A DNA stretch of 64,000 nt, taken from the NCBI RefSeq assembly GCF_003952165.1, contig NZ_RXFT01000001.1:868001-932000 (forward strand), in the 5' to 3' direction. The DNA is from Variovorax guangxiensis (GTDB lineage Bacteria; Pseudomonadota; Gammaproteobacteria; Burkholderiales; Burkholderiaceae_C). How positions within the stretch are numbered: the first letter of the stretch is position 1; each line of letters opens with the position of its first letter. The notes under the pieces are model-generated. The model was not told the DNA's origin. It worked only from the letters and a program-made list of their open reading frames with translations, and made no database searches. This document shows positions 31,745 to 41,169 of this stretch, in pieces. The position numbers were made by a program, and so were the translations under genes.

Positions 31745-33595
31745 ATGAGCACCCACGCACACACCATGCCCTTCGGCGCCACCGCGCAGGCGCAGGGCGT
31801 GGATTTCGCCCTCTGGGCACCTTCGGCCGAGGCCGTGGTGCTGGAGCACCGCGCCGCGGCAAGCGGTTGCGCCGCCGTCACGCTGCCCATGGAGCGCGAC
31901 GCCCACGGCTGGCACCGGCTGACGGTGCCGAAGGCAGGCCAGGGCGACAGCTACGGCTTCCGCCTGCCCGACGGCACCCGCGTGCCCGACCCGGCCTCGC
32001 GCTTCAACCCCGAGGACGTGCACGGCCCGAGCGTGGTGATCGACCCGCGCCGCTTCGAATGGACCGACGATGCATGGCGCGGCCGCGCGTGGGAGGAAGC
32101 GGTTGTCTACGAACTGCACGTGGGCACCTTCACCGACGAAGGCACGTTCCGGGCCGCGCGGCAGCGGCTGGAGGAGCTCGCCGAGCTCGGCATCACCGCC
32201 ATCGAGCTGATGCCGCTCGCCGACTTTCCGGGGCGCCGCAACTGGGGCTACGACGGCGTGCTGCCATTCGCGCCCGATGCCTCGTACGGCACGCCCGACG
32301 ATCTCAAGGCACTGATCGACGCGGCGCACTCGATGGGCCTGATGGTGCTGCTCGATGTGGTCTACAACCACTTCGGCCCGGAAGGCAACTACCTGCACGC
32401 CTGCTGCCCCGAGTTCTTCAACCAGGGGCACCAGACGCCCTGGGGCCCGGCCATCAACTTCGACGGGCCGGCATCGCGCACGGTGCGCGACTTCTTCATC
32501 CACAACGCCTGCTACTGGATCGAGGAATTCCGCTTCGACGGCCTGCGCATGGACGCGATCCACGCCATCCACGACGAGACGCGGCCGCACATCGTGCAGG
32601 AGATCCGCCAGGCGCTCGACGACGGGCCGGCCCGGGGCCGCCACGTGCACCTGGTGCTGGAGAACGACGCCAACCAGGCCTCGATGCTGATGCGCGACGG
32701 CCGGGGCATTCCGGTGGCGGGCACCGCGCAGTGGAACGACGACCTCCACCATGCCGCGCACGTGCTGGCCACCGGCGAACGCGACGGCTACTACGCCGAC
32801 TATGCAGGCGACCCGGTCTCCAGCTTCGCCTGCGCGCTGGCGGAAGGCTTCGTCTACCAGGGGCAGCCCTCGGCCTTCCGGCACGGCGAGCGCCGGGGCG
32901 AACCGAGCACGCGGCTGCCGCAGCAGGCCTTCGTCTCGTTCCTGCAGACGCACGACCAGGTGGGCAACCGCGCCTTCGGCGAACGCATCCACGCGCTCGG
33001 CGACCCGGTGCTGGTGCGCGCCGCGATGGCCTGCCTGCTGCTGTCGCCGCATGTGCCGATGTTCTTCATGGGCGACGAATTCGCGGCTTCGACGCCGTTC
33101 CTGTACTTCTGCGACTTCGGCCCGGAGCTTGCGAGCGCCGTTGCCGAGGGGCGGCGCTCCGAGTTCGGCGGCTTCGCGGCATTCGCCGACGAAGCGGCGC
33201 GAGCGCGCATTCCCGATCCGAACGCCGAATCCACTTTTCTCGCCTCGAAGCTGCGCTGGCGGGAGCGCGGCACGCGCGCGCACTTCGAGCGGCTGTGCGA
33301 GGTGCGGCAACTGCTGGAGATTCGGCATCGGCTGATCGTGCCCCGGCTTGCGGGCATGAGCGCCGCAGGCGTCTACCGCTGCGAGAACGGTACGCTGCAG
33401 GTGGCGTGGGATCTCGGAGCGCCCGGCACTCGGCTGCACCTGCTGGCGCACTTCGGCGATGGGCCCGTGGCGGGCTTGGCTGCGCCGCCCGGCAAGACGA
33501 TCCACAGCGAAGGCGCTGCCGTCCAAGAGGTCGCGATGCGCCTGGAGCGCGGCGCCGTGCACGTGATGCTGGAGGATCCGCCGGGTGTCGTATGA
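31745..33595 (+). CDS. treZ: Malto-oligosyltrehalose trehalohydrolase TreZ
   Basis: The 616-aa GH13_10 enzyme releases trehalose from maltooligosyltrehalose. It has an N-terminal beta domain (GVDFALWAPSAEAVVL), PLADFPGRRNWGYDGV, nucleophile Asp270 (GLRMDAIHAI), Glu306 (LVLENDAN) and QTHDQVGNRAFGER. AGAGG precedes the ATG. Its end overlaps the start of the malQ/treY fusion by 11 nt. Together with TreY it forms trehalose from glucan, the opposite direction to TreS-Mak-GlgE. Confidence 0.94.
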   Translation: MSTHAHTMPFGATAQAQGVDFALWAPSAEAVVLEHRAAASGCAAVTLPMERDAHGWHRLTVPKAGQGDSYGFRLPDGTRVPDPASRFNPEDVHGPSVVIDPRRFEWTDDAWRGRAWEEAVVYELHVGTFTDEGTFRAARQRLEELAELGITAIELMPLADFPGRRNWGYDGVLPFAPDASYGTPDDLKALIDAAHSMGLMVLLDVVYNHFGPEGNYLHACCPEFFNQGHQTPWGPAINFDGPASRTVRDFFIHNACYWIEEFRFDGLRMDAIHAIHDETRPHIVQEIRQALDDGPARGRHVHLVLENDANQASMLMRDGRGIPVAGTAQWNDDLHHAAHVLATGERDGYYADYAGDPVSSFACALAEGFVYQGQPSAFRHGERRGEPSTRLPQQAFVSFLQTHDQVGNRAFGERIHALGDPVLVRAAMACLLLSPHVPMFFMGDEFAASTPFLYFCDFGPELASAVAEGRRSEFGGFAAFADEAARARIPDPNAESTFLASKLRWRERGTRAHFERLCEVRQLLEIRHRLIVPRLAGMSAAGVYRCENGTLQVAWDLGAPGTRLHLLAHFGDGPVAGLAAPPGKTIHSEGAAVQEVAMRLERGAVHVMLEDPPGVV

Positions 33596-36500
33596 AGCAA
33601 GCCCGCCGCCGATCGCCGTCACCGATGAACTCGCGCGCCTGTGCGGGCACCACGGCATCGCCACCGGCTATTTCGACGCATTCGGACGGCGCCGAGAAGT
33701 TGGCGCGCGCAGCCTGATCGCGCTGCTGGCCGAGTTCGGCGTGCGGCTCGGCGATGTGGCGGAAGCCGGCCCCGCGCTCGAAGCAGCACGGCAGGCGGAT
33801 CATGCCGGGTCGCTGCCGCCGGTTGTGGTCGTACAGGTACCGGCGACCGGATGGCCGGTGCGGCTGCGGATTGCGCCTTCGATGAGGCGCGTGCGCTGGC
33901 AGATCAGCGACGAGTGCGGGACCGTGCTGGAAGGCGAGGGCGACGTGGGTGCCGAAGAAGCGACGCCTGGCGAGCGCATCCTGCAGATGCCTGTCGCGCT
34001 CGAAGCCGGCTACTATCGGCTGCGCGTCGAAGGCCTGCCCGGCGAGACGCTGGTGCTGGCCACGCCGGGCCATTGCTACCGCCCGCCGGCCGTGCAGGAC
34101 GCAGGCCGCGTGTGGGGCGTGGCCGTGCAGCTCTACGGCCTGCGCTCGCCGCGCAACTGGGGCATCGGCGATTTCGGCGATCTGGAGGACCTGGCCGTGC
34201 GAGTGGCGGGGCAGGGCGCCGATCTCATCGGACTCAATCCGCTGCATGCGCTGTTCGCGGGCACGCCGGAACATGCCAGCCCGTACAGCCCGTCGTCGCG
34301 GCAGCAACTCAACGTGCTCTGCATCGACGTCGAGGCGGTCGATGGCTTCCCGGACTGCGCGGCCGCGCGGGAAAAGGTCGGCTCGCCGGATTTCCAGCAG
34401 CGCCTGGCCATGCTGCGCGCCGCGCCGCTGGTCGACTACGCCGGCGTGGCCGCGGCGAAGTTCGAGGTGCTGGAGCTGCTGTTCGCGCATTTCTGCGAGC
34501 GCCACCTGCCGCCTGAAGGCGAGCCCGATGAAGCGGGCAGGGCCTTCCTTGACTTCGTCGCCCGGCGCGGCGAAGCCTTGCGGCGGCATGCCGTGTTCGA
34601 GACCTTGCGCGCTCACTTCCTTTCCACCGACAACGGTTCGGGAGACTGGCATTCATGGCCGGCCGCATGGCGCGACCCGGAATCCGCCGAAGTCGCTGCG
34701 TTTGCACGGGTGCATGCGGGGAGGGTGCGCTTTCACCAGTACCTGCAATGGGTGGCCGACCGGCAGCTCTCGCACGTCGCGGCGCGCTGCCGCGTACTCG
34801 GCATGGGCGTGGGCCTCTACACGGACCTGGCGGTATCCGTCGATCGCGCGGGCTCCGATGCCTGGTCCTTCCAGCATGGCTTTGCCGAGAACGCCAGCAT
34901 CGGCGCGCCACCGGACGAGTTCAACCCGGCCGGCCAGCGCTGGGGGCTGCCGCCGCTGAGGCCCGGCGGCCTGCGCACCGACGGCTATCGCTTCTTCATC
35001 GAGACGCTGCGCGCCAGCATGCGCGGCGCGGGCGCCCTGCGCATCGACCATGCGATGGGACTGATGCGGCTGTTCTGGATTCCACCGGGGTGCGGCGCGG
35101 CCGAGGGCGCGTACGTCTACTACCCGCTGGAGGAGATGCTCGCCATCGTTGCGATCGAAAGCCACCGGCAGCGCTGCATGGTGGTGGGCGAGGATCTCGG
35201 CACCGTCGAGGACGCGGTGCGCGAAGGACTCGCGCGCGCGGACGTGCTCTCGTACCGGCTGCTCTATTTCGAACAGCGGCAGGGCGGCGGCTTCAAGGCC
35301 CCTGCCGATTACCCGCCGGGCGCGCTGGTCGCGATCAGCACGCACGACCTGGCAACCTTCGCGGGCTGGTGGACGGCCGCCGATCTGCGCGAGCGGCTGG
35401 CGCTGAGCCTGTTTCCCGATCCGGCGATCTTCGACAAGCAGCTGGCGGACCGCATGCGCGAGCGCGTCGAGCTGATGCAGTCGCTGCAGCATGCGGGCCT
35501 GCTGTCGCGCGAGGAAATGGCGGAGGCGGCCGGCCTTGCGATGCCTTCGCAGCGCCTGGTGGAGGCGGCGCATGCCTTCCTGGCCCGCACGCCGTCGGCG
35601 CTGATGATGGTGCAGCTGGAAGACGTGGCCGGCACTGTCGAGCAGGCCAACATGCCGGGCACTGTCGACGAACACCCCAACTGGCGCCGCAAGCTGGCGC
35701 AGCCGGTCGCGGCGCTGGCGCAGAGCGATCGGATGCACGGCCTGGCGCGCCTGCTGCGCGAGGAAAGGCCACGACAGCCTCGGAATGAAGCGCCAGCCGG
35801 CCTGCGGGCGCGCATTCCACGCGCCACCTACAGATTGCAGTTCCACAAGGACTTCGGCTTCGACGACGCGATCCGCGTGCTGCCGTACCTCGCGAAGCTG
35901 GGCGTGAGCCATGTCTATTGCTCGCCGATACAGCGCGCCCGCCCGGGCAGCACGCACGGCTACGACGTGGTCGCGCATGCGGAGATCAACCCCGAACTGG
36001 GCGGCGCCGAAGGCTTCGCGCGCTTCGTCGCCGCGCTGAAGGCCAACGGCCTCGGGCAGCTTCTGGACATGGTGCCCAACCACATGGGCGTGTTCGGCGC
36101 CGACAACGCATGGTGGATGGACGTGCTGGAAAACGGCCCGGCCTCGCTTTTCGCCCAGCACTTCGACATCGACTGGCAGCCGCTGAACCCCGAGCTGGCC
36201 GGCAAGGTGCTGCTGCCGGTGCTGGGCGGGCACTACGGCGAGACGCTGGACGGCGGCGAGCTGGTCTTGCGCTTCGAGGAAGCGGCGGGCGGCTTCGCCG
36301 TCCGCTATTTCGAGCATCGCTTTCCGCTGGCGCCCGAGACTTATCCGGTGGTGCTGGAACGCGCGCTCGAGCGGCTGGGCGATGCGGATGCGGCGCACCG
36401 GCTGGCGAGCCTTTCCACGGCCTTCGGTCGCCTTCCCGGGCGCGAGCTGGCATCGCCGCACGAGCAGGCCGAGCGAGTTCGCGACAAGGAGCTCTTCAAG

Positions 36501-38735
36501 GCCCGCCTCGCGGAGCTGGCGCGCAGCGAGCCCATGGTGGCCCATGCGCTCGCTGCAGCAGTGGCGGATTTCAATCTGGCCTCGGCGCAAGCCCGCGATG
36601 CGCTGCACCGGCTGATCGAGGCGCAGGCGTATCGGCTCGCGCACTGGCGGGTGGCGGCCGACGAGATCAACTACCGGCGCTTCTTCGACATCAACGATCT
36701 TGCCGGCGTGCGCATGGAACGCGACGAGGTGTTCGAGGCCACGCAGTCGTTCGCGCTGGATCTGGCGGCTTCGGGCGTGGTGGACGGCCTGCGCATCGAC
36801 CATCCGGACGGGCTCTACGACCCCGCGGACTACTTCCGCAAGCTCCAGGAAGGCTATGCGCGCCGCGCCGGACTGGCGCTGCCGACGCACGACACGCAGG
36901 GCCGGCCCGCGCGGCCGCTCTACGTGGTTGCCGAGAAGATCGCCGCGGCGCACGAGGAAGTTCCCCACAGCTGGCATGTGCATGGCACCACCGGCTACCG
37001 GTTCGCGAACGTGGCCAACGGCGTGCTGGTCGACACGGCCGGCAGGGATCGCATGCTGCACGCCTGGCAGCGCTTCACAGGCGTGGCGGAAGACTTCGCC
37101 TCGATCTGCCGCGAAGGCCGGCGCGAGGTGATGCGCAATGCGTTGTCGTCGGAGCTCAATGTGCTGTCCGGCGAACTGCTTCGCATCGCCCGGGCGGACC
37201 GAGGCACGCGCGACTACACGCTCAATGCGCTGCGCCGGGCCTTGTCTGGCGTTTGCGCCTGCATGACTGTCTATCGCACCTACATCGTCGGCGAGCCGTC
37301 CGGGCAGGACGGACGCTTCATCGACGAGGCCGTGGCCGAAGCCGCTCGGCGCAGCGGCGAGGCCGATCTGTCGGTGTTCGAGTTCGTGCGTGGAGCGCTG
37401 AGTGGGGCGCTGAGTGGAGCGCTGAGTAGGGCGCTGCGTGGCGAGCCATCCACTGCAGCCCACCCCGCGCTCGCCGAACGGGTGCGCCGCTTCGCGATGC
37501 GTTTCCAGCAGTTCAGTGCGCCGGTGGCGGCCAAGGGCGTGGAAGACACGGCGTTCTATCGCTACTTTCCGCTGAGCTCGCTCAACGAGGTGGGCGGCGA
37601 GCCGGATCTTTTCGGTATCGAGGTCGGGCAGTTCCACGCGCTTTCCGCCGATCGCGCACTTCACTGGCCGCACACCATGCTCGCAACATCGACGCACGAC
37701 AACAAGCGCGCGGAGGACGTCCGCAACCGGATCGACGTGCTCTCGGAAATTCCCGACGAGTGGATGCGCGCGCTGGCACGCTGGCACGGCAAGTGCCGCG
37801 GCACGCGCGCGAATCTGCCGGGCGGCGAATCGCCGTCGCGTGCCGATGAATACCTGCTCTACCAGACGCTGCTGGGCACGCTGCCACCGGGCGGGCTCGA
37901 CGCGGATGCGCTGCCGGACTACACCCAGCGCATCTGCCAGTACATGCGAAAGGCCGCGCGCGAAGCCAAGCTGAGCACGCGCTGGACGCAGCCCGACGAG
38001 GAGTACGAATCGGCGCTGGAACATTTCGTGCACGAGATATTGGCTCCGGCCGGCAACGGGGAGGAGGGCGAGTGCCTGCGGGACATCCGGCAGCTGTCGG
38101 ACCGGCTGGCGACGATCGGTGCGTGGAACAGTCTCACGCTGATGCTGCTGAAGTACGCCTCGCCGGGCGTGCCCGATCTCTATCAGGGCAGCGAGCTGAT
38201 TGCGCTGAGCCTCGTGGATCCGGACAACCGGCGGCCGGTGGACTATGCGCTGCGCCAGCGGCTGCTCGACGAACTGGACGGAATGGCCGGCGAGGACGGC
38301 CTTGCCCGCCGGGTCCGCGCGATGGCCGCGTCGCCGCACGATGGGCGGGCGAAGCTCTGGTTCATCTGGCGGCTTCTGACCCTGCGACGGGCGCAGCCGC
38401 TGCTGTTTGGAGAAGGCAGCTACGAACCGCTGACTGTCGAGGGGCCACTGGCGCGGCATGTAGTCGCATTCGCGCGGCGGCATGGCGAGCAGGCGGTGCT
38501 GGTCCTGGCTGGCCGGCTGTTCGCGTCATTTTCAGGCGATGCCGCAAGACCGACGCTGCCGGAATCGGCGAAATGGAACGGCACGACGATCCGTCTGCCG
38601 GACGGCCTCGACGCGGGGCCCATGCGAAACCTGCTGACAGGAGAGGTCGTTTCCGCCACGGACCGGCTGCAGCTGAGCGAGACATTCAGCGCAATGCCCT
38701 GGGCGGCACTGGTTCCCGAGGGCGCATTCCGCTGA
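33585..38735 (+). CDS. treY: 4-alpha-glucanotransferase/maltooligosyl-trehalose synthase fusion (MalQ-TreY)
   Basis: The 1716-aa fusion has an N-terminal MalQ (GH77) part, residues about 1-715 (SPRNWGIGDFGDLEDL, Asp488 in LRIDHAMGL, Glu536 in VVGEDLGTV, ISTHDLATFAGWW), and a C-terminal TreY (GH13_26) part from about residue 744 (IPRATYRLQFHKDFGFDDA, Asp1072 in GLRIDHPDGL, Glu1117 in VVAEKIAAAH). A basic Arg/Pro linker joins them. The GTG start has GGAGGA upstream. MalQ could lengthen short maltooligosaccharides so that TreY can isomerise their ends. A 12-bp tandem repeat lies within the TreY half. Confidence 0.95.
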   Translation: MSYEASPPPIAVTDELARLCGHHGIATGYFDAFGRRREVGARSLIALLAEFGVRLGDVAEAGPALEAARQADHAGSLPPVVVVQVPATGWPVRLRIAPSMRRVRWQISDECGTVLEGEGDVGAEEATPGERILQMPVALEAGYYRLRVEGLPGETLVLATPGHCYRPPAVQDAGRVWGVAVQLYGLRSPRNWGIGDFGDLEDLAVRVAGQGADLIGLNPLHALFAGTPEHASPYSPSSRQQLNVLCIDVEAVDGFPDCAAAREKVGSPDFQQRLAMLRAAPLVDYAGVAAAKFEVLELLFAHFCERHLPPEGEPDEAGRAFLDFVARRGEALRRHAVFETLRAHFLSTDNGSGDWHSWPAAWRDPESAEVAAFARVHAGRVRFHQYLQWVADRQLSHVAARCRVLGMGVGLYTDLAVSVDRAGSDAWSFQHGFAENASIGAPPDEFNPAGQRWGLPPLRPGGLRTDGYRFFIETLRASMRGAGALRIDHAMGLMRLFWIPPGCGAAEGAYVYYPLEEMLAIVAIESHRQRCMVVGEDLGTVEDAVREGLARADVLSYRLLYFEQRQGGGFKAPADYPPGALVAISTHDLATFAGWWTAADLRERLALSLFPDPAIFDKQLADRMRERVELMQSLQHAGLLSREEMAEAAGLAMPSQRLVEAAHAFLARTPSALMMVQLEDVAGTVEQANMPGTVDEHPNWRRKLAQPVAALAQSDRMHGLARLLREERPRQPRNEAPAGLRARIPRATYRLQFHKDFGFDDAIRVLPYLAKLGVSHVYCSPIQRARPGSTHGYDVVAHAEINPELGGAEGFARFVAALKANGLGQLLDMVPNHMGVFGADNAWWMDVLENGPASLFAQHFDIDWQPLNPELAGKVLLPVLGGHYGETLDGGELVLRFEEAAGGFAVRYFEHRFPLAPETYPVVLERALERLGDADAAHRLASLSTAFGRLPGRELASPHEQAERVRDKELFKARLAELARSEPMVAHALAAAVADFNLASAQARDALHRLIEAQAYRLAHWRVAADEINYRRFFDINDLAGVRMERDEVFEATQSFALDLAASGVVDGLRIDHPDGLYDPADYFRKLQEGYARRAGLALPTHDTQGRPARPLYVVAEKIAAAHEEVPHSWHVHGTTGYRFANVANGVLVDTAGRDRMLHAWQRFTGVAEDFASICREGRREVMRNALSSELNVLSGELLRIARADRGTRDYTLNALRRALSGVCACMTVYRTYIVGEPSGQDGRFIDEAVAEAARRSGEADLSVFEFVRGALSGALSGALSRALRGEPSTAAHPALAERVRRFAMRFQQFSAPVAAKGVEDTAFYRYFPLSSLNEVGGEPDLFGIEVGQFHALSADRALHWPHTMLATSTHDNKRAEDVRNRIDVLSEIPDEWMRALARWHGKCRGTRANLPGGESPSRADEYLLYQTLLGTLPPGGLDADALPDYTQRICQYMRKAAREAKLSTRWTQPDEEYESALEHFVHEILAPAGNGEEGECLRDIRQLSDRLATIGAWNSLTLMLLKYASPGVPDLYQGSELIALSLVDPDNRRPVDYALRQRLLDELDGMAGEDGLARRVRAMAASPHDGRAKLWFIWRLLTLRRAQPLLFGEGSYEPLTVEGPLARHVVAFARRHGEQAVLVLAGRLFASFSGDAARPTLPESAKWNGTTIRLPDGLDAGPMRNLLTGEVVSATDRLQLSETFSAMPWAALVPEGAFR
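37393..37440 (+). repeat. 12-bp tandem repeat (4 imperfect copies) in the TreY domain
   Basis: Four 12-bp units of the form GRGCGCTGMGTR encode a Gly-Ala-Leu-Ser-type repeat (GALSGALSGALSRALRG), near residues 1270-1286 of the fusion. The insert lies between two conserved TreY blocks and looks like slippage growth of a surface loop. Confidence 0.9.
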
Positions 38736-38764
38736 CTCGGGACCTCCAGGCACCGTGCGGGCAA

Positions 38765-39721
38765 CTATCCCGGCGGCTTGGCCCTCAAGGGCTTGTGCGA
38801 GAACAGTTCCTCGCACAGCGTGCGCAGCCAGCGGCTGGCAGGATCCTGGTGGTAGCGGACGTGCCAGTGCTGTTTGACGGTGAACGGCGGCACTCGCACC
38901 GGACAACCGTGGACCTTCAAGGCGCTCCCACTTGAACTGGCGAGCGTCTCGCCGATATGACGCGGCACGGTTGCGATCAGGTCGGTCGTGGACACGACAG
39001 CCGCAAGGCCAAGGAACCCCGGCAACTCCAGCAGGACGCGCCGCCCGATCTTTTGTCGCTGCAGTGCAGCCTCCAGCAGCAAGGCACCAGTGCCCCCAAC
39101 GATGCCGATATGGGCCTCGGCCTTGTATTCGCGCAGGCCCAATCCCTTGAGGCCGATGCGAGGGTGACGCGCGTTCACGAGGCACACCCAGTCCTGAGGG
39201 TAGAGAACCTGCTGGTAGAACCCCGATTCGAGCTGGGGCACAAGGCCGATCGCGAGGTCCGCCTCGCCGGATTGCAGCGCCTGTCCGGTTTGCTCGTCGA
39301 TTCGCGCGGCCTCCAGGCGAACGCCGGGCGCGACCGCGCGCACATGCGCGAGCAGGCGCGGCAGCAGGGTGATGTGGCTGGCATCCGTCATGCAGATGCG
39401 AAAGCGCCGTGTCGCAACCGACGGATCGAAGGCTTCGGCGGGCGCGGCCACTCGGCGCAGTGCGGCCAGGGCTTCCCGCACCGGCACGATCAGCTCCTGC
39501 GCGCGCGGGGTCGGCTGCATGCCGGTGGTGGTGCGAACGAAAAGCTCGTCGCCCAGCTGCCGGCGCAGTCGTCCGAGCCAGTTGCTCACGGTCGGCTGGC
39601 TCTGGCCCATCGCCTCGCCGGCCCGCGTCACGCTGTTCGTGCTGTAGAGCAGCTCGAACAGGCGCAGCAGCTTGATGCTGGGAAGGGACGCGTCGCCTTC
39701 GATGTCGTCGTCAGTGTCCAA
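38765..39721 (-). CDS. LysR-family transcriptional regulator (TTG start)
   Basis: The 318-aa regulator has the N-terminal HTH (LLRLFELLYSTNSVTRAGEA, SQPTVSNWLGRLRRQLGDEL) and a LysR substrate-binding domain. No ATG is in frame near the 5' end. TTG at 39721 has GGAG 7 nt upstream (39729-39732), while the alternative TTG at 39739 has none. It diverges from the six-gene operon beginning at 39825 and very likely controls it in response to a pathway metabolite. It converges with treY, with only 29 nt between. Confidence 0.88.
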   Translation of the reverse strand: MDTDDDIEGDASLPSIKLLRLFELLYSTNSVTRAGEAMGQSQPTVSNWLGRLRRQLGDELFVRTTTGMQPTPRAQELIVPVREALAALRRVAAPAEAFDPSVATRRFRICMTDASHITLLPRLLAHVRAVAPGVRLEAARIDEQTGQALQSGEADLAIGLVPQLESGFYQQVLYPQDWVCLVNARHPRIGLKGLGLREYKAEAHIGIVGGTGALLLEAALQRQKIGRRVLLELPGFLGLAAVVSTTDLIATVPRHIGETLASSSGSALKVHGCPVRVPPFTVKQHWHVRYHQDPASRWLRTLCEELFSHKPLRAKPPG

Positions 39722-39732
39722 ACCGGGTCTCC

Positions 39733-39747
39733 ATTTCAAATTGGAAT
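39733..39747. promoter_or_regulatory. LysR-type operator (T-N11-A dyad)
   Basis: ATTTCAAATTGGAAT fits the LysR T-N11-A rule and is a near-perfect dyad within a longer CATT...AATG palindrome (39732-39748). It lies 12 nt upstream of the regulator start and 78 nt upstream of the divergent operon, the usual place for the main recognition site. Confidence 0.65.
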
Positions 39748-39824
39748 GTAGATCATTGCAGCCATGCCATGGGCAGCATGATCCTTGGAACCTATCTTCG
39801 GGGTCATTCCGAACGAAGGCTCAC

Positions 39825-40754
39825 ATGAAGATCTACTTTCTCGGCGCCGGCGCACTGGGTTGCGCCATCGGCGGGACCCTTGCGGCAGCGGGGTCCGATG
39901 TCACACTGATCGACCCCTTCCAGGCCCACGTCGATGCGATCAATCGCGACGGGCTGCGCATGAAGGTCGGCGATTCGGAGCGCACCGTCCGGGTCCGCGC
40001 GGCGCTCGACAGCACGAGGCTCGAGGCCCCGGACCTCATCGTCGTGCTGGTCAAGTCCTTCCACACGCGTGCAGCCATCGAAGGGGCACGAAACATCGTG
40101 GGGCCCGACACGGCCGTGATGTCGCTGCAGAACGGCATGGGGCATGAGGAAATCCTCTCGGAAGTGGTGGGGGCCGGGCATGTGCTCGCCGGCAAGACCT
40201 ACGTCGGCGGCGTGATGCTCGCTCCGGGTCATGTCATTGCCGGCACGCAGGGCAAGCGCACGGTGATCGGCGAGATCGACGGCCGCGTCAGCGAACGCGC
40301 CAGGGCGATCGCCGCGGAGTTCGAGCGCGCCGAGCTGCCTTGCGAGGTCAGCGGCAACATCCTCGGCGCGATGTGGGACAAGCTCCTGATCAACGTCGCG
40401 ACCGGTGCACTGAGCGGCATCACCGGCCAGGTCTACGGAAGCCTCTACGCGGTGCCGGAGATCGAAGCCACGGCCATCGCCGCGGTGGCCGAAGCGATGG
40501 CGGTTGCCGAGGCCAGCGGGGCGAAGCTGTCGATCAAGGCGCCGCGCGACGCCTGGCTGATGGCTGCCGAGGGCCTGCCCTACGAATTCAAGACCTCGAT
40601 GCTGCAGAGCCTGGAGAAGGGCTCGATCACCGAGATCGACTTCATCAACGGCGCCGTGGTGCGCGTGGGCCGCAAATACGGCATGCCGACGCCCGTCAAC
40701 CAGACGCTGGTCGCAGCGATCAAGGGCATCGAACGGCGCATGGAGGCGAAATGA
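39825..40754 (+). CDS. Ketopantoate-reductase-family (PanE/ApbA) oxidoreductase
   Basis: The 309-aa NAD(P)H-dependent reductase has the Rossmann motif GAGALG (residues 7-12), the conserved Lys in MWDKLLINVATGALSG and KGSITEIDFINGAVVRVG. The family reduces 2-keto acids such as ketopantoate. Its place in a CoA/aromatic-type operon under a LysR regulator makes a catabolic substrate more likely than pantothenate synthesis. The next gene overlaps its stop by 4 nt. Confidence 0.85.
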   Translation: MKIYFLGAGALGCAIGGTLAAAGSDVTLIDPFQAHVDAINRDGLRMKVGDSERTVRVRAALDSTRLEAPDLIVVLVKSFHTRAAIEGARNIVGPDTAVMSLQNGMGHEEILSEVVGAGHVLAGKTYVGGVMLAPGHVIAGTQGKRTVIGEIDGRVSERARAIAAEFERAELPCEVSGNILGAMWDKLLINVATGALSGITGQVYGSLYAVPEIEATAIAAVAEAMAVAEASGAKLSIKAPRDAWLMAAEGLPYEFKTSMLQSLEKGSITEIDFINGAVVRVGRKYGMPTPVNQTLVAAIKGIERRMEAK

Positions 40755-41143
40755 ACACCCGGGCCATACCGAAAGCCTACGTCGAGCACGTCGCCATCTG
40801 GGTGCGCGACATCCATTGGCATATCAAGTTCTTCCACGACGTGTGCGGCATGACCATGCGGGAAGTGCAGGGCACCGTCGAAGAGCCCATCCAGTACTGG
40901 ACGCTCGGGGGCATGCAGTTCATGGCCAGGCCCGATCACGACGGCCCCGAAGGTCGGCTGGGCCACCTCGGCGTGATGTGCGAAGACCTCGAGGCCGCAC
41001 TGGCCGCCGCAAAGGCCTTCGGCGTCACCGAGATGCCCCAGGGCCGCAACTGGCTGCGCCTGCCCGATGGCCTGGCCGTCGAATTCATCCAGGCCAGCCC
41101 CGGCGCCGTGGCCAAGGCGCTGGCGATCGATCCCCGCGCCTGA
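40751..41143 (+). CDS. VOC-superfamily (glyoxalase-fold) protein
   Basis: The 130-aa protein has paired beta-alpha-beta-beta-beta units: VEHVAIWVRDIHWHIKFFHD at the start and LGHLGVMCEDLEAALAAA with GLAVEFIQ near the end, with His and Glu positions typical of a metal site. VOC proteins include epimerases, dioxygenases and lyases. The substrate is not evident. It overlaps the upstream reductase gene by 4 nt, so it belongs to the same pathway. Confidence 0.8.
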   Translation: MNTRAIPKAYVEHVAIWVRDIHWHIKFFHDVCGMTMREVQGTVEEPIQYWTLGGMQFMARPDHDGPEGRLGHLGVMCEDLEAALAAAKAFGVTEMPQGRNWLRLPDGLAVEFIQASPGAVAKALAIDPRA

Positions 41144-41169
41144 ACCCTGTCCGTACCCGAGACCCCGAC

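Noticed and set aside
34653..38483. A 1276-codon frame antisense to the malQ/treY fusion
   Set aside because: Same cause: the sense strand has intact catalytic motifs, and the antisense product is low-complexity and Arg/His-rich.
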